Source: Myoxocephalus aenaeus (Eukaryota > Chordata > Actinopteri > Perciformes > Cottidae). From it: a stretch of DNA of 64,000 nt. The stretch is from assembly GCA_038501785.1 (NCBI GenBank), contig JBAMJR010000031.1:6842501-6906500 (forward strand), read 5' to 3'. Under the pieces are notes generated by a model. That model was not told where the DNA came from and made no database searches. It saw only the letters and a list, made by a program, of their open reading frames with translations. This document shows positions 11,901 to 23,200 of this stretch, one piece after another (the first letter of the stretch is position 1; each line of letters begins with the position of its first letter). The position numbers were made by a program, and so were the translations under genes.

Positions 11901-14900
11901 TCTGTTGTTTTATTTTATCAGGAATTGTAAGTGATGGATTTTTCTGTTGCTACTGTGAGTCAAAGCATGATATGACTGTTAATTATTTCTAATCTTTTGG
12001 CTATTTTGTGCTATTTTCTTCCTTAACGTTTCTTATCTCTATTAAATAAATCTACTAGGTTAGTTACATGTCTTATGGTCCCTTGCTACATTATACTGTA
12101 CCTTGTTTACTCCTTGTAATATGCATATTTGCACATTTTAGAAAACAATCCCTGTATCATAGATGCTAAGGAGTATCTATGAGGATGTATTCAACATCTG
12201 GTATTGTTTTGCTGTCAGGCTGTTGGCATGCTGTATCTCCATGAGGTGCTGAAGCCCATCATCAACCGCATCTTTGATGAGAAGAAGTATATTGAGCTGG
12301 ACCCATGTAAGATTGATCTGAACCGCACAAGGTAAAACAGACCATGATTTTTTTATTCTGTCCTAAACATTGTTTAGATCTGCTTCAGGTGCGTCTTAAG
12401 CCACAAATAATACATGTGGGTTGTAGGTTAATGCGTTTAGTTCACAATCTATGTGTTAAAATGGTCAAATGGAAAAGCTGCCACAGGAGACTGCCCACTT
12501 CCTTTACACTTCACCCCAGAGAGAAAGACCTCAATGTGAGAAAATAAATAAAAAGGAACGTAAAAAGGGGGACGGCTGTTGCTTGGCAACTGCTATGAGC
12601 CCCCTGAGATGTATATCCAGGATCCAATGTGCGGTCTGTCTGCAGTAGATTTGCCTGCCATCACCTTGTTTGCTGTTTCCACTTGCTGTCTATACATCTT
12701 GTTGGACATCTTCAATTCCTCACTCAAACGCACAGCATGCTCTCACATGTAAAGACATAATCAGGAACAGAGGGGTGATCGGTTATATTATAAGAGGTGT
12801 TGTAAACTTGACTGTATTTGAGAGAAATCTATACACAAAACGGCTGGTGCTTTGTCTTTTGGATTGTGTATATCTGTAGTTTTCTGACACCGTGATTTAC
12901 GCTATCTGTCCTCTGTGAAGACGTATTTCATTTAAAGGTGCAGTGTCAGAGGCAGAGGTGCGGGACAGCAGTGTGGAGATACTGCAGAGCTATTTAACCA
13001 TCATCATCGAATCCATCGTGGGCTCAGTCGATCAGTGTCCTCCTGTCATGAGAGTGGCCTTCAAACAGCTACACAAGAGAGTAGAGGAGCAATTTGCTGA
13101 ACCTGAGAATGAGGTCAGTCAGTCAGAAAAACTGTTGGAAAAGCATTTTTATAAATATGTGGAGAATATGTATTTGACATTTAATCATTAATGCGTTATC
13201 ATTACAGCTGTTAATATCATTTTTACAGGATGTGAAGTATCTGGCCATAAGTGGATTCTTTTTCCTGCGTTTTTTTGCTCCTGCAATCCTCACACCTAAA
13301 CTGTTCCAGCTGAGGGATCAGCACGCAGATACACGTACAAGCAGAACGCTGCTGCTGCTGGCCAAGGTACAATTCACAATGCAGACAAACGTACACACAC
13401 TGTTATGACTAACTTATTCCAGACATCACACTTATCTGAGAAAGCAAACAGTAAACAGGATGCAAGGACACATGCTGTCTGCCAACATTGAGGAATTAAA
13501 ATTTGCAAGTGTTAAACAAATAAATATGAAGCAGGACTGGAACGTACAATGGTTATACTACATGTGCAGGCAGCAGTGCTTTTGTATGCAATGATGCCCA
13601 ATAACAGCAGGTAGAGCACTGAGCCGTTCCTACCTTTAAACTTTGTGAGGTAATTACATAATGCTGTTAAGTCCGCAATATCTGCCCAAATTAACTTTCA
13701 GTTTTATGTCAATATAAAAACTGTACTTCCTGAACATCATTTTATTGATAACCTATATATAAAGGTTTATTTTTCTTTAACACGTTTTTTATGTCCCAGA
13801 GTCTGGAATCCATTTATTTTGTCGAAGTCGAATGTGTGACAACTCAAGATCCTACACAGCACATCGCACAGTGAATTGCTTTACCAACTACACCAAGTAT
13901 GCAGTAGTGCCATGCTATTGTTTACCACAAAGTTTAAACAATATACCTCCTCAAACATCCTGTTTCATGTGGAAATCGCTAAAATTACAAAAGGAAGACC
14001 AAAAAAATATAATTTTTGACTGGCAAGAAAGGCATCCAGCGGGTAACAGAGCTCACCATGGTGTTGAAAGAAAGCGACCCCTGACTGTCGCTACCATGAA
14101 TACCCTCGATATCATTATAAACAGAGGTGTCATTTTAGAAGAAAAGTGAAAATGTGTGGTTCTCCCACATGGGGGTTCTGTGGTTGCTGTCCATGGTGCT
14201 GAAGTGCTGTTGCCATGGGTCCTCCATAGAGAAAGAGAACATGCTATTTTTACCTCTGCGTGTGACACGACCAGACTGCGGTTCAAAGCCGAGCATCAGA
14301 GAGGGGTGTAGAGAGGGACTTCCTCCTCGCCCTAGGACAGGTGTGGGCCGGACAAAGGGCCTCTCAGCATGCTTGGCCTCAGGGACCCTTTTGATCTCCC
14401 ACTTTGAGATATGCAGTCAGTCACACTGAGTTCTGTCAGTTACTGGGGATTTGATGTGCGGAAGATGTGAATGTTGAGTGGAAATTGTGTCTTTATGTTC
14501 ACCAGGCATTGCAAAGCGTTGGGAACTTGGGCCTTCAGCTGGGTCACGGAAAGGAGCAGTGGATGGCGCCTCTTCATCCCATCATTCTACGCAGTGTGGC
14601 TTCTGTCAAAGACTTCCTGGACAAGTTGATTGACATAGATCATGACATTGGTAAGGATGACAATATTAAACACACACCGCTAAACTTAAAAAGAAAGCAG
14701 GTCATGCTGTTGAGCTAATCAGCCACAGGCCAGCTGCTAGTGAGCAGTTGCAGCTGATATCAGGATATCAGGATTAAGCAAAACAATACTGTAGTGGTGA
14801 AATATTCATAACTAGCTGGAAGACTAGAAAAGAAATGACATAATTAATGAGCTGGCGGGGAGCTGGAGTGAGAAGCCGAAGGCGTTCGTACACGCCACAC

Positions 14901-16875
14901 TGGTTACCCAACATGTTCTGGGCTGCTTTCTTACTGTCTTGTGTCAGCGAGGCTGTTGTTATGAAACTTCTTCCCCCTCTGATATATCATGTTTCAGCCG
15001 CCTCCTGCACACCACACCTACTCTTTTCTCTTAAAGGCCAGTCTGACATTTAATGCTCTTCAGGTGGATTTGTTGGACAGAAATGGAGGCTTGTTATGCC
15101 TCTTTGAAGCTGTCCTTCATGTGGTGATGAAGGAGGCTAAGGTACCAACAATGACAAATGAAGGAAAATGAAGACTTGAACACGCTAAAACATGTGCGTT
15201 GCAAAGTGTTTCTTTACATTCTCTGTTTAAAACTGTTTCAACTTCATTCTGCAGTGTCTGAGGTGCCACAGAGGGCTGTATTCATGCCCTCAGTCACAGT
15301 TAAAGAGGGATACCTCCACAAACACAAGGCAGAGGGACCACAACTGCTATCCCGCTTCGCCTTTAAGAAACGCTACTTCTGGTTGACTAGTGAGACACTG
15401 TCCTACGCCAAGACGTCTGATTGGCAGGTTAGTACTGAACCAATAGGTTATATTGTTGTATTTATATATTGTTTCTATGTATATATTGTTTCTATTTACA
15501 TATGTTTATCTACTTTACAAGCCATTTTGGCAACCAGCCTTTGTTTCAAGTTTTTATCTTTTTCCTATGTAGCTTAGTACTGCTCTTGAATCTGTCTTCT
15601 ACTGTGACATCTGGAGCAAAACACAAGTGATGTCAGCCAGATATATTTATTCCCCTTGTCTTGTATACCAGCCAAAAATCGATTTTTAGAAAACTTTAAA
15701 TCCAAATCATGTTAAAGTGAATCATCCATTATTAGAAGCTGATATGCGCTCTGATGATGAATCAATCACTGTGTCTACCCTTTTAAGGACGTTTATCAAC
15801 TTTGCTCATAAAAAGAGGAAACATTTCAGTCATCCCCAGCTCTCTTTATTGTATTCATGTTGATCTCCTTGTGAGAACATCATTAGTAATATTACCATGT
15901 GGTGCCTAACCTCGTGATAATTATCTCCTCTCATTCACCAGCCAGAGACAGAGAGCGGGAGACGGAGAGGGGAGCAGGCTCTCTCTAGCCCAATAAAAAG
16001 CTCCCTCTTTGAGCCAGTCTCGGCTTTGTGTGACTGGAATAAAGGCGAGGGGTAATTGAAGGCTGTGGATATTCATGCTAACATTGCAAATCAGATTGCA
16101 GACAATGTCCTGCCCCCTTTCCTCAATGTTGGAGCACTCCAGTCTCAGTGAAGTGAGCTCCTACTGGAAGTGGCTGATTTACACTTTAAAGTGGCCTTTC
16201 CTGCGATGCTGATTTAATCTTCACTTCCTCCTTGTCTCACATGGTTCATCCTAATCTAAAAACTAAGCCTAATGTGTGCAAAGTATCTCAGTATAAGACA
16301 CTGCTCCATTAATTTGCTATATGATCACATGTTATCTCGCTTAAACCTTCGTGCCTAAAGTAAAAGCATGATCCATCCTTACCAGCCTACATACTTGTGT
16401 TAATTGGTGTTGTGGTTTGTGGCTGAATTGTTGCAGGTGCGCTCCTCAATCCCTATTCTTTGCGTGTGTGCCGTGGAGAGGGTGGATGAAAATGCCTTTC
16501 AGCAGCAGAATGTAATGCAGGTCATCACCCAGGACAACGACGGACAGCTGCACACCATGTACATCCAGTGCAAGGTGCTTTGGTACCGACACCTGTCAGT
16601 CACCAACCAAGTTCTTGACCTTTTTCAGTTTGCAAAGGAAATGCTTTTTCTTGGATTGGTGCAGATCAAACTAGTTTATTTTTCCACCACTTTCTTGACA
16701 CTTGGCTGTCATATATACAATTTAAGATAAAATACAATTAAGCTGACAATGGTAGAGCATTCTTTCTATCTGCAGCATGTTTACAACTTGCATTTTTATA
16801 CTGATGTGCATTAACATGCTCTGTCCCAATCAAATAAACAAATTGATAAATATATATTAGTTAGTTTGAGAAGGC

Positions 16876-16924
<49 letters not shown>

Positions 16925-18272
16925 ATAATAATCTCAGAATGACTCTAATAGACCACCAAATGGTCTAATGGTTCATGGTATATTTGTGTCTGTGTAGAAT
17001 GTCAATGAGCTGAACCAGTGGCTGTCAGCAATCAGGAAAGTCAGCATCTACAATGAGCGCATGCTGCCCTCTTTCCACCCAGGGGCTCATCGCAGTGGCA
17101 AGTGGACCTGCTGCCTGCAGGCGGACCGTGCTGGTAATCTTTCATTACTTCTTATAGCTGCAAAAACGTTGAAATCCTTGGGACCCAGGATAGTGTAACT
17201 ATGTACATTTCTTTTGAATTACACCTACAACTCCCTCTGAAGGATAATCAGGAATTAAAATAATCTCTGCATTTTTCACCGTCAAGATACATTATTTCAC
17301 TCCTGGTCAATTTATTTATAGATGGCTTCTAAGAGCAAATACGCTCCATGGTGATCTGTATTCTCATTGTGGAGAACAAGCTCTGAGAATCATAACGCAA
17401 TGTTCTCTGAACAATTACATTTAGTCACCGTCTTAAGGCTACATCTGATTAAATTGTGTGGGTTTTCACAGTCCTGAGCAACAGATATGCTTCATCAGTC
17501 ATTGTTCATATAACATGTGTTCTCTCTATGATATTATGTGCTGGGGTTTGAGTGCCACCAGGGCTATTAGCATTAAAAATATGTACTGTTTACCTGTGTG
17601 AGGTTCAGATGAAGAGCACCACTGTTCAATAAAAGGCTGTCTCTCAGTTATAGGCTGCAGTAGAACCCACTCAGCTGTGACACTGGGGGACTGGAGTGAC
17701 CCGCTGGATCCTGATGTAGAGACACAGACCATATTCAAGCAGCTTCTCCAGGGCAGAGACAAACTCAGGTCGGTGGCAAAAACAGTCCGTCAACATTCCC
17801 AGCTAGGATGTAGTTCATTTACTGCACACTAGAGGTCAATGTTGCAACACCGTAATGCACTGCCCTGCAAATATAAAACTGCTTTCAGAGAACAGAGATA
17901 ATAAGATTCATATTTCAGGAAAAAATATGTAGAGATGCCAGACGCTGATCAGACATCCAGCAATAGAGAACCGATCAACTCTGACATTCACCCAGGTGAG
18001 GCTGCATCTAAACTGTACATTTTCTGCCCTGGTGGAAGAATTGTTATTAATGTGGATAGCCTCGTGTTGACATTATGATTATCTATTTCTGCTGGATAGC
18101 ATTGTACAATTTCTGCCTCACAGATGGTGCAGAATGCAATGTTCAGCTGATGAAGGCAGGGCAGAGCATTGCTGCTCGGCTGTTGGTGGTGATAGAGGAT
18201 CTGGAGAAGGCTCACGCCACCTTCCAGCGCAGAGAAAAAGAGGACAGCACCAGTGTCATTCTGAATCCCTAG
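5633..18272 (+). CDS. rasal1: rasal1, complete, 21 coding exons, 820 aa
   Basis: Exons: 5633-5697, 6027-6083, 7226-7339, 7783-7844, 8774-8903, 9507-9588, 9736-9876, 10047-10138, 10361-10478, 10607-10760, 11823-11887, 12219-12331, 12921-13113, 13229-13366, 14506-14650, 15255-15427, 16437-16574, 16998-17133, 17648-17768, 17919-17995, 18124-18272. All are GT-AG and frame-consistent (2463 nt with TAG). The order C2A, C2B, RasGAP, PH, Btk zinc finger is that of the GAP1 family (RASAL1, RASA4, RASA2, RASA3). MAKNTSLYFRIVEGRNLPAK, RDISGTSDPFTRV and WDWDMVGKNDFLG point to RASAL1 rather than RASA4. The family raises Ras GTP hydrolysis at the plasma membrane, and RASAL1 is recruited there by Ca2+ through its C2 domains. 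Human RASAL1 is slightly shorter (about 804 aa). The gene is tail to tail with dtx1. Whether this is the a or b teleost copy cannot be told from the window. Confidence 0.96.
7413..7472 (-). repeat. TAGA microrepeat joined to LINE-type 3' tail (intron 3)
   Basis: Read on the minus strand, CACATTTCCCCTTGTGGATG and then AATAAAGTATACAT run into tandem CTAT units. The AT(T)TCCCCTTG-GGAT-AATAAAGTATA core recurs at 32528-32556 on the plus strand, so both are 3' ends of one non-LTR family with different terminal microrepeats (TAGA here, ATTC there). Confidence 0.55.
9507..10478 (+). other. rasal1: rasal1 exons 6-9: C2B domain and linker
   Basis: Residues about 143-287. Calcium-site aspartates D149, D155 (APRDISGTSDPF), D205, D207 and D213 (VWDWDMVGKND) are all kept, so both C2 domains look Ca2+-competent as in mammalian RASAL1. 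Exon 9 encodes the conserved linker GKLGALRLKVHLVEDRILPS that leads into the GAP domain. Confidence 0.88.
10761..11822 (+). other. rasal1 intron 10
   Basis: 1062 bp between the GAP exons. It contains open frames of up to 94 codons but nothing recognisable, and no clear repeat. Confidence 0.6.
13367..14505 (+). other. rasal1 intron 14
   Basis: 1139 bp. Open frames at 13832-14149 and 14154-14429 show no domain, coding bias or splice context that would support an exon. Nothing else was recognised. Confidence 0.6.
15064..15141 (+). other. Candidate cryptic or poison cassette exon in rasal1 intron 15
   Basis: A 78-nt block sits between an acceptor (atgctcttcag, ending 15063) and a donor (AAG|gtacca). 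It is open in phase 0 (VDLLDRNGGLLCLF...). Joined to exon 15, which ends with one base of a codon, it is read in another frame and stops within 14 codons. Direct joining of exon 15 to exon 16 gives the expected family sequence, so inclusion is not the main form. Confidence 0.25.
15428..16436 (+). other. rasal1 intron 16
   Basis: 1009 bp without a coding exon. Bases about 16020-16130 contain POU/octamer-like TTCATGCTAACATTGCAAAT and could be a cis-regulatory element. This is based only on motif appearance. Confidence 0.4.
16879..16919. repeat. (AT)n microsatellite
   Basis: About 41 bp of pure AT dinucleotide in rasal1 intron 17, about 80 bp before the exon 18 acceptor. Confidence 0.97.
17089..17671 (+). 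other. rasal1: rasal1 exons 18-19: Btk-type zinc motif across a tandem acceptor
   Basis: The zinc ligands are H687 (FHPGAH), C698-C699 (WTCC) and a last Cys encoded at the start of exon 19. Two acceptors six bases apart fit the frame, one ending at 17647 (ctctcag) and one at 17653 (ttatag). Using the first inserts Val-Ile and gives H-x10-CC-x9-C, the spacing of the Btk motif and of human RASAL1. The second leaves CC-x7-C. I therefore place the exon start at 17648. Confidence 0.75.
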
Positions 18273-20152
18273 ACTCCACACAGACTTGGATTCTACTACT
18301 AATGCCTGTAAAAAGCTGAAGGAATTCTGCCACTTTTAATCTTTTGTATTCTCTGAGTGCCACCGACTTCAACAGCGCCGGGGAGAGAGTATGGTACTTG
18401 ACGACAAAAGGGGGCGAGGGACTTTGAAGCATGATTTGACTTTTATGTAGATAACAAGAAATCTCTTGCATGGCCTGCATCCACTTGTTGTGAAATGTGA
18501 AAAGAAGCTTTTATATTTTGAGATACTGTACAGGACCTTAGTCAGGGTCAAACATTTTTATGCAAAAAGCTTGTTGTAGTGTAATCTACAGTACCTGAAG
18601 GTGTTTTGATATTGCTTTCATCAACGTTTTGTATTTTATTGAGGCAATTTATCACCATGGTCGCGATGTAGCAGTGACATTAACGTTATAGGTCATAGCA
18701 CCATGAGTTTAAAAGCATACTGGTGCACATGCCACAGTATAATGCTGCCTGTACAATGAGCAAACATAATATTAATTTAATTGTTGCTTTGGTCCCTTTA
18801 TACAAAACAATGTGCTTTTGTTCGGTGCTATGGCCAGTCAACTTAAACGTTTGGTTCTGATGTAATTTGCATATTTAAAAGTCCTCACATTGACGTAGCC
18901 ATTCCTAAGGTCATAAGGGTAATATCTACATGTTAACAATTGTGTGTCCATACATATAATTGAGACAATAGAATCATGTGAGATGTTCCCATTTGCTAAG
19001 TTTACAGTTTCTTTTAGATTTTGGTGCCACAATATTTGGCTCACAAGTGTCAGAATATGTTTGAGAGGCCAAATTTGTTTTTAAAAAGGAAAAAAAAAGC
19101 ACTAAAATCACGCAATTATTTTTACATATCTGTGAGACACAAACTGTACACAGACATGTTGTAAAGCCATTTCCCATAGAGCACGCAGTGTTTAGTGTCT
19201 TTCCTTTAAATAGAGAAGGTAAGTGAGTGTAATAGCCTCAATAGGCCGTCCTGCCTGTGGAGCTATTTACATTATATCCTGGTACAACTACTGTAGTGTC
19301 TGTCTTTCATTAGAGGAATAACTGTGGATATGTTTGAGTGGCATAAACACTCTTCCTGCCATTAGATGTTACACTTTAGTACACATGCCAGACATGACAA
19401 TCAATCTTCTATATTCTTCAAATAGCGTAAACCTCAGATGTCACTTAAGAACGAGATATTCCCTAAATGAGGGCTTTTATTCTGAAAAAAAGTAAAAAGA
19501 AAAACACTATTGCCTTTACTTTATTTTGCAAATACACCTTGATGGTTTGTTTCAAGTGGATTGTTCATGTGAAGTAAACGCAACTGGATTGTTCAGTAAA
19601 CTATTATATCAGATAATATGGTGGCACTTTCCCCTTGAAAAAAATAAAATGACACCTCATTATTGATTCATTAGTATAAGTTGGGTAGAATTAAGGTCAC
19701 GGAGGCAGCAATAATCATCAAAGTCAAACGCCAATGTTTGCAACTTCAGAGGAGAGGATGAAGCGGAACTAAAGATTAAAAAAACTGCCATGAGAGTGAA
19801 ATGTTGGATTAACAATCAGGTAAACTTGTTGTCTTTACTCTCCATGTTTGATGTCCGCACATAACTAAAATAACATTTTTGAACAACAGTTTTAAGTGAA
19901 ATTATAGAGAAAGGTACATGCATATTTCCAGCTATACACTATTGTCATGCATGGACACATTAACCGAGTTTGAGAAGGTTTTCTGAAAAATTAGCTTGAG
20001 GAGTAAAGTAAAATGTAACGTTGGGCTAGTAAATTTAGCAATTCCCTTACCCGATTGAAAAAAAATATTAATTTAACATATTTTGTAATTTTTTTTTAAA
20101 CTAATGAAGGAAGTAGCTCAGGAGTGAGCTATCTTATATAGCATTGTTGTTT
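18273..20152 (+). other. rasal1: rasal1 3' UTR and downstream sequence
   Basis: AT-rich, non-coding, without long open frames. The 3' UTR should begin here directly after TAG at 18270-18272. An AATAAA hexamer occurs near 19644, but the cleavage site cannot be fixed without transcript data. Confidence 0.5.
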
Positions 20153-20225
20153 TACCACTGTACAGCACTTTGGTCAACTTTTGTTGTTTTTGAATGTGCG
20201 CTATAAATAAACGGAACTTGAAACT
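20153..20225 (+). repeat. Retroelement 3' tail (CACTTTGGTCAACT type)
   Basis: AGCACTTTGGTCAACT followed by TTGTTGTTTTTGAATGTGC and GCTATAAATAAA. The same 16-mer occurs at about 60086-60101 with a similar TATAAA...ACTTGACT ending. This marks two dispersed copies of one LINE/SINE tail, family not assigned. Confidence 0.5.
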
Positions 20226-23200
20226 GAGCCATCTTGCTTCTTTCTTTTCTCTGTTGAGTCACACAATCACGGTACCGATGGTGCACTTGCTAGAAAATGG
20301 CCTCAGGTAAAGAAGTTTATGAGCTGAAGTGCAGGCGACATTTCAATTATCTTGGAAACAGGAGTTCAGTTGGGTGGTGTTAGAGATTTGCATTTCGCGG
20401 TAAGTTTGAGAGAGAAAGCCAGAGAAAACCTCTGCAATTAACTTACGTTTTGGTTAATTGATAACTTCTGTTAATTATAACAATTTGTAGAACAGCACGT
20501 TTAAAAATGGTCTGTGAGCATGTAGATTCCTGACCCACAAGTTAAAAAAAACAAAAAAAACATTAACATTGAACCATGAGGAGCCTTATTATCTATAATT
20601 TAAAGGTGATATGCAACCATAGCCTGTAGGTTTATGTTTACATTGTATTGCACAAGCTAATTGTATAATATTGTGAGGACCGGACTATTTATCAGGCAGC
20701 AGAGCCAAAGGTCAGTTATATTGTATTATTTTCTACAATCTCTTATTAATATGCATGTTAGAATGAACTTATGTTTTAACAGTTGATACATTTTCCATGG
20801 GAGACACATGGAAAAAGAAAAGTTAAATGTCCTGAAAAATCTTGCGTTGTCCTGAAAAAATATTGCTGAGAATTAACTTTAGGCTAACAGATAACATTAC
20901 GTTGAAATATATATTTTAATTTGGACCACACCAGAGCAAATGTTTTTCAGGAAGTGATTCTCCACTGATAAACCTTTGTGATATATCATTCCTTTTTTTT
21001 CCCTTCGGTTTTGATGAAGACACCAAAAAAACAAACACATTACAGACACAATCATTACATTTTTTAAATCATGTAATTTGACTTTCCAGCTGTGTAAAGA
21101 TCGTAGACGTAGATGTTTTTCAAGTCCACCTCTCCTCACCTTGATGTCCTTGTCTTCATCCAGTCTGCTACTCCTACACCTTGTGCCTTTTCTCTGAGAA
21201 CCAACAAACACAAGCAATTCACTCCTTAAATTGGCTGCAATTTCTACTTCTGGTATTCTCAAGCTCTGGACGAAGTGTTTTACATTTCTCAGGAAGTGTA
21301 AATCCCAATGAATGATGTCTGAATGTCCATGTCTATTACAGACCATATCCTATGATCTCGTGAATTGTCAAGCAATATCCTACCTCAGAGCTTCAGCAGA
21401 GATCATTTATTTGTCTCAGTTGGTCTGTATAACGTTCCTCTTCTTTTCAGATCATCAGCCTCATCCATTGAGGCTGAATATTCACAAGCGACAAATGAAA
21501 CCACCTGTCTTATCATGCAACTGACAGTTAAAGAAAAAAATAATAAACCTTTAAAGAATTTATAGCCATACATATTGCACTGATACTGGAAAGACAGACA
21601 AATGTAAATATCCTACATCTACATAACCCAGTGTGGTAGGTGGCAGTATGCACCTAAAAGTTGGCATTACAATGCCACAAAAAGGGAAAAGAACAAGACA
21701 GCAACAACAATGCTGGAAAGTGGAGAATTGCATAACGTTCATGAAGAAATTGACAAATATACGGAGGATTTGGACAGACTGAATTCCCATGAACCGTGTG
21801 AACACCAGTCCTCCTGCAACCGTTTCAATGATAGATAAAATATTATAAAGTCATGAGCTGCATTCATTTAAAGTTGAACACATTTAAACCATAATGTAAG
21901 AAATAAAAAGGGGATATTTGCACTGCGAAATTATCTTTTTATTTATTATTTATAATTTGATTTAATTCCCGTTTATGTTGTCATTTATTAATTAATCATT
22001 TAAATACAAACTTGTAATGAAAGTGTGTTTTTAGGAATCACTAAATTATCTTTTTCTGTGACATTGGAATCTGGCATCTACTTACAATTATAGGAATAAT
22101 AGTCAGACTTTGTGGTAAATTGTATCACATAACATTAGAAAAATTAAATAAATCATCCCTTAATCTATAAATATTCAGTCCCTTGAGTGTTAGAATATCT
22201 TATTGGTCCAGTTTTTCTTTTTTTATACGTTATAATATAACGTTAGTGTTCAGACTGTAAGTGAAAGAGTCCAAAACTGCCTGGGGAGAAGGAAATGGTG
22301 AAGATAAATGGTGGAAGGAAAAACAAGGGGGAGCCAAGATGACAAAAGGTCAAACAAACTACCCCAGTCCAGGGCACATTTATTTTTCCACAAGAAACAC
22401 ACAAACATGCAACAAGGTCATCACAATTCAATAAAGACCGATAGATTAAGAAGCCCTTTATAGTTTAATCAATGTCTCTCTATATCTTGCTTTTAGTTTA
22501 TCTCAGTTTCTCTTTATGATCCATTTTAAATATCAATATGTAGAGCCCGCTTGATAAGAAAAATGAAACCACAATAATCATGATTTAAAACTGTCAATTA
22601 AAATGGATACTTCAGATGTAAAACTATCTTGTGTTTAACATGTTGTCAAAAGAGTGAGGAGAGGAGCCAAACGCTGCCTCTTCCCCATAAATCAAACAGG
22701 CTAGAGGAACAAACCCTTCTAACTAACTGGAGTAAGATGCAAAACCACAGTGCTAAATCACCAGAAGACCTGGGTGATATCTCTAAAGAAGCTATAATGT
22801 TTCGTATGCAAAAAGCTATGAATATGAAGGCAAATCAATGTCAGCATCCGTGAGCACAAATGAGATCTGCATGTGCGTCTGAGATCTAGTTGAGTCGTGT
22901 TGTGGCGGATTGTAACCCACCTTTATATCACCACCTAGCGACTGTGTCGGGAGTGATATCCGGCAAATCCAAAGACGAGGGTTGAAACCAATCAGTGACA
23001 CAATGGTAACTGGGTCCGCCCACTTACTGTCAAAAACAAAAACAAAAAAGCTTTGAGAGCGAAGAGTGATAGAAGTCATGCACCAGGGGATGCTCCTTGC
23101 CCTCAAAGCAGTGACGTGGACGCACTTTCAAAAGTATCGAGGGACCTCTACACACGCGCATGAATGTAAATTGTGCTCGCGGAATTTGACGTTGATTAGC

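Larger units (their letters stand above)
10607..14650 (+). other. rasal1: rasal1 exons 10-15: RasGAP domain
   Basis: Residues about 288-556. The arginine finger is R346 in TLFRSNSLSSKAMEQFMK (exon 11). The structural RasGAP motif FLRFFAPAILTPKLF occupies residues 474-488 (exon 14). RRISFKG is created by the exon 12/13 junction. All hallmarks needed for GAP catalysis are present, so the protein is predicted to be an active Ras/Rap GAP. Confidence 0.92.
15255..17133 (+). other. rasal1: rasal1 exons 16-18: PH domain
   Basis: PH domain about residues 572-678. It starts VKEGYLHKHK, has the FAFKKRYFWLTSETLSYAK core (exon 16), AVERVDENAFQQ (exon 17), and ends in the C-terminal helix NVNELNQWLSAIRK with the invariant Trp at 668 (exon 18). 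In this family the PH and Btk modules cooperate with the C2 domains in membrane association. Confidence 0.9.

Noticed and set aside
20897..21346. 149-codon minus-strand frame in the rasal1-dtx1 interval
   Set aside because: No domain, no splice or promoter context, AT-rich surroundings. Possibly an old repeat, but no family could be named.
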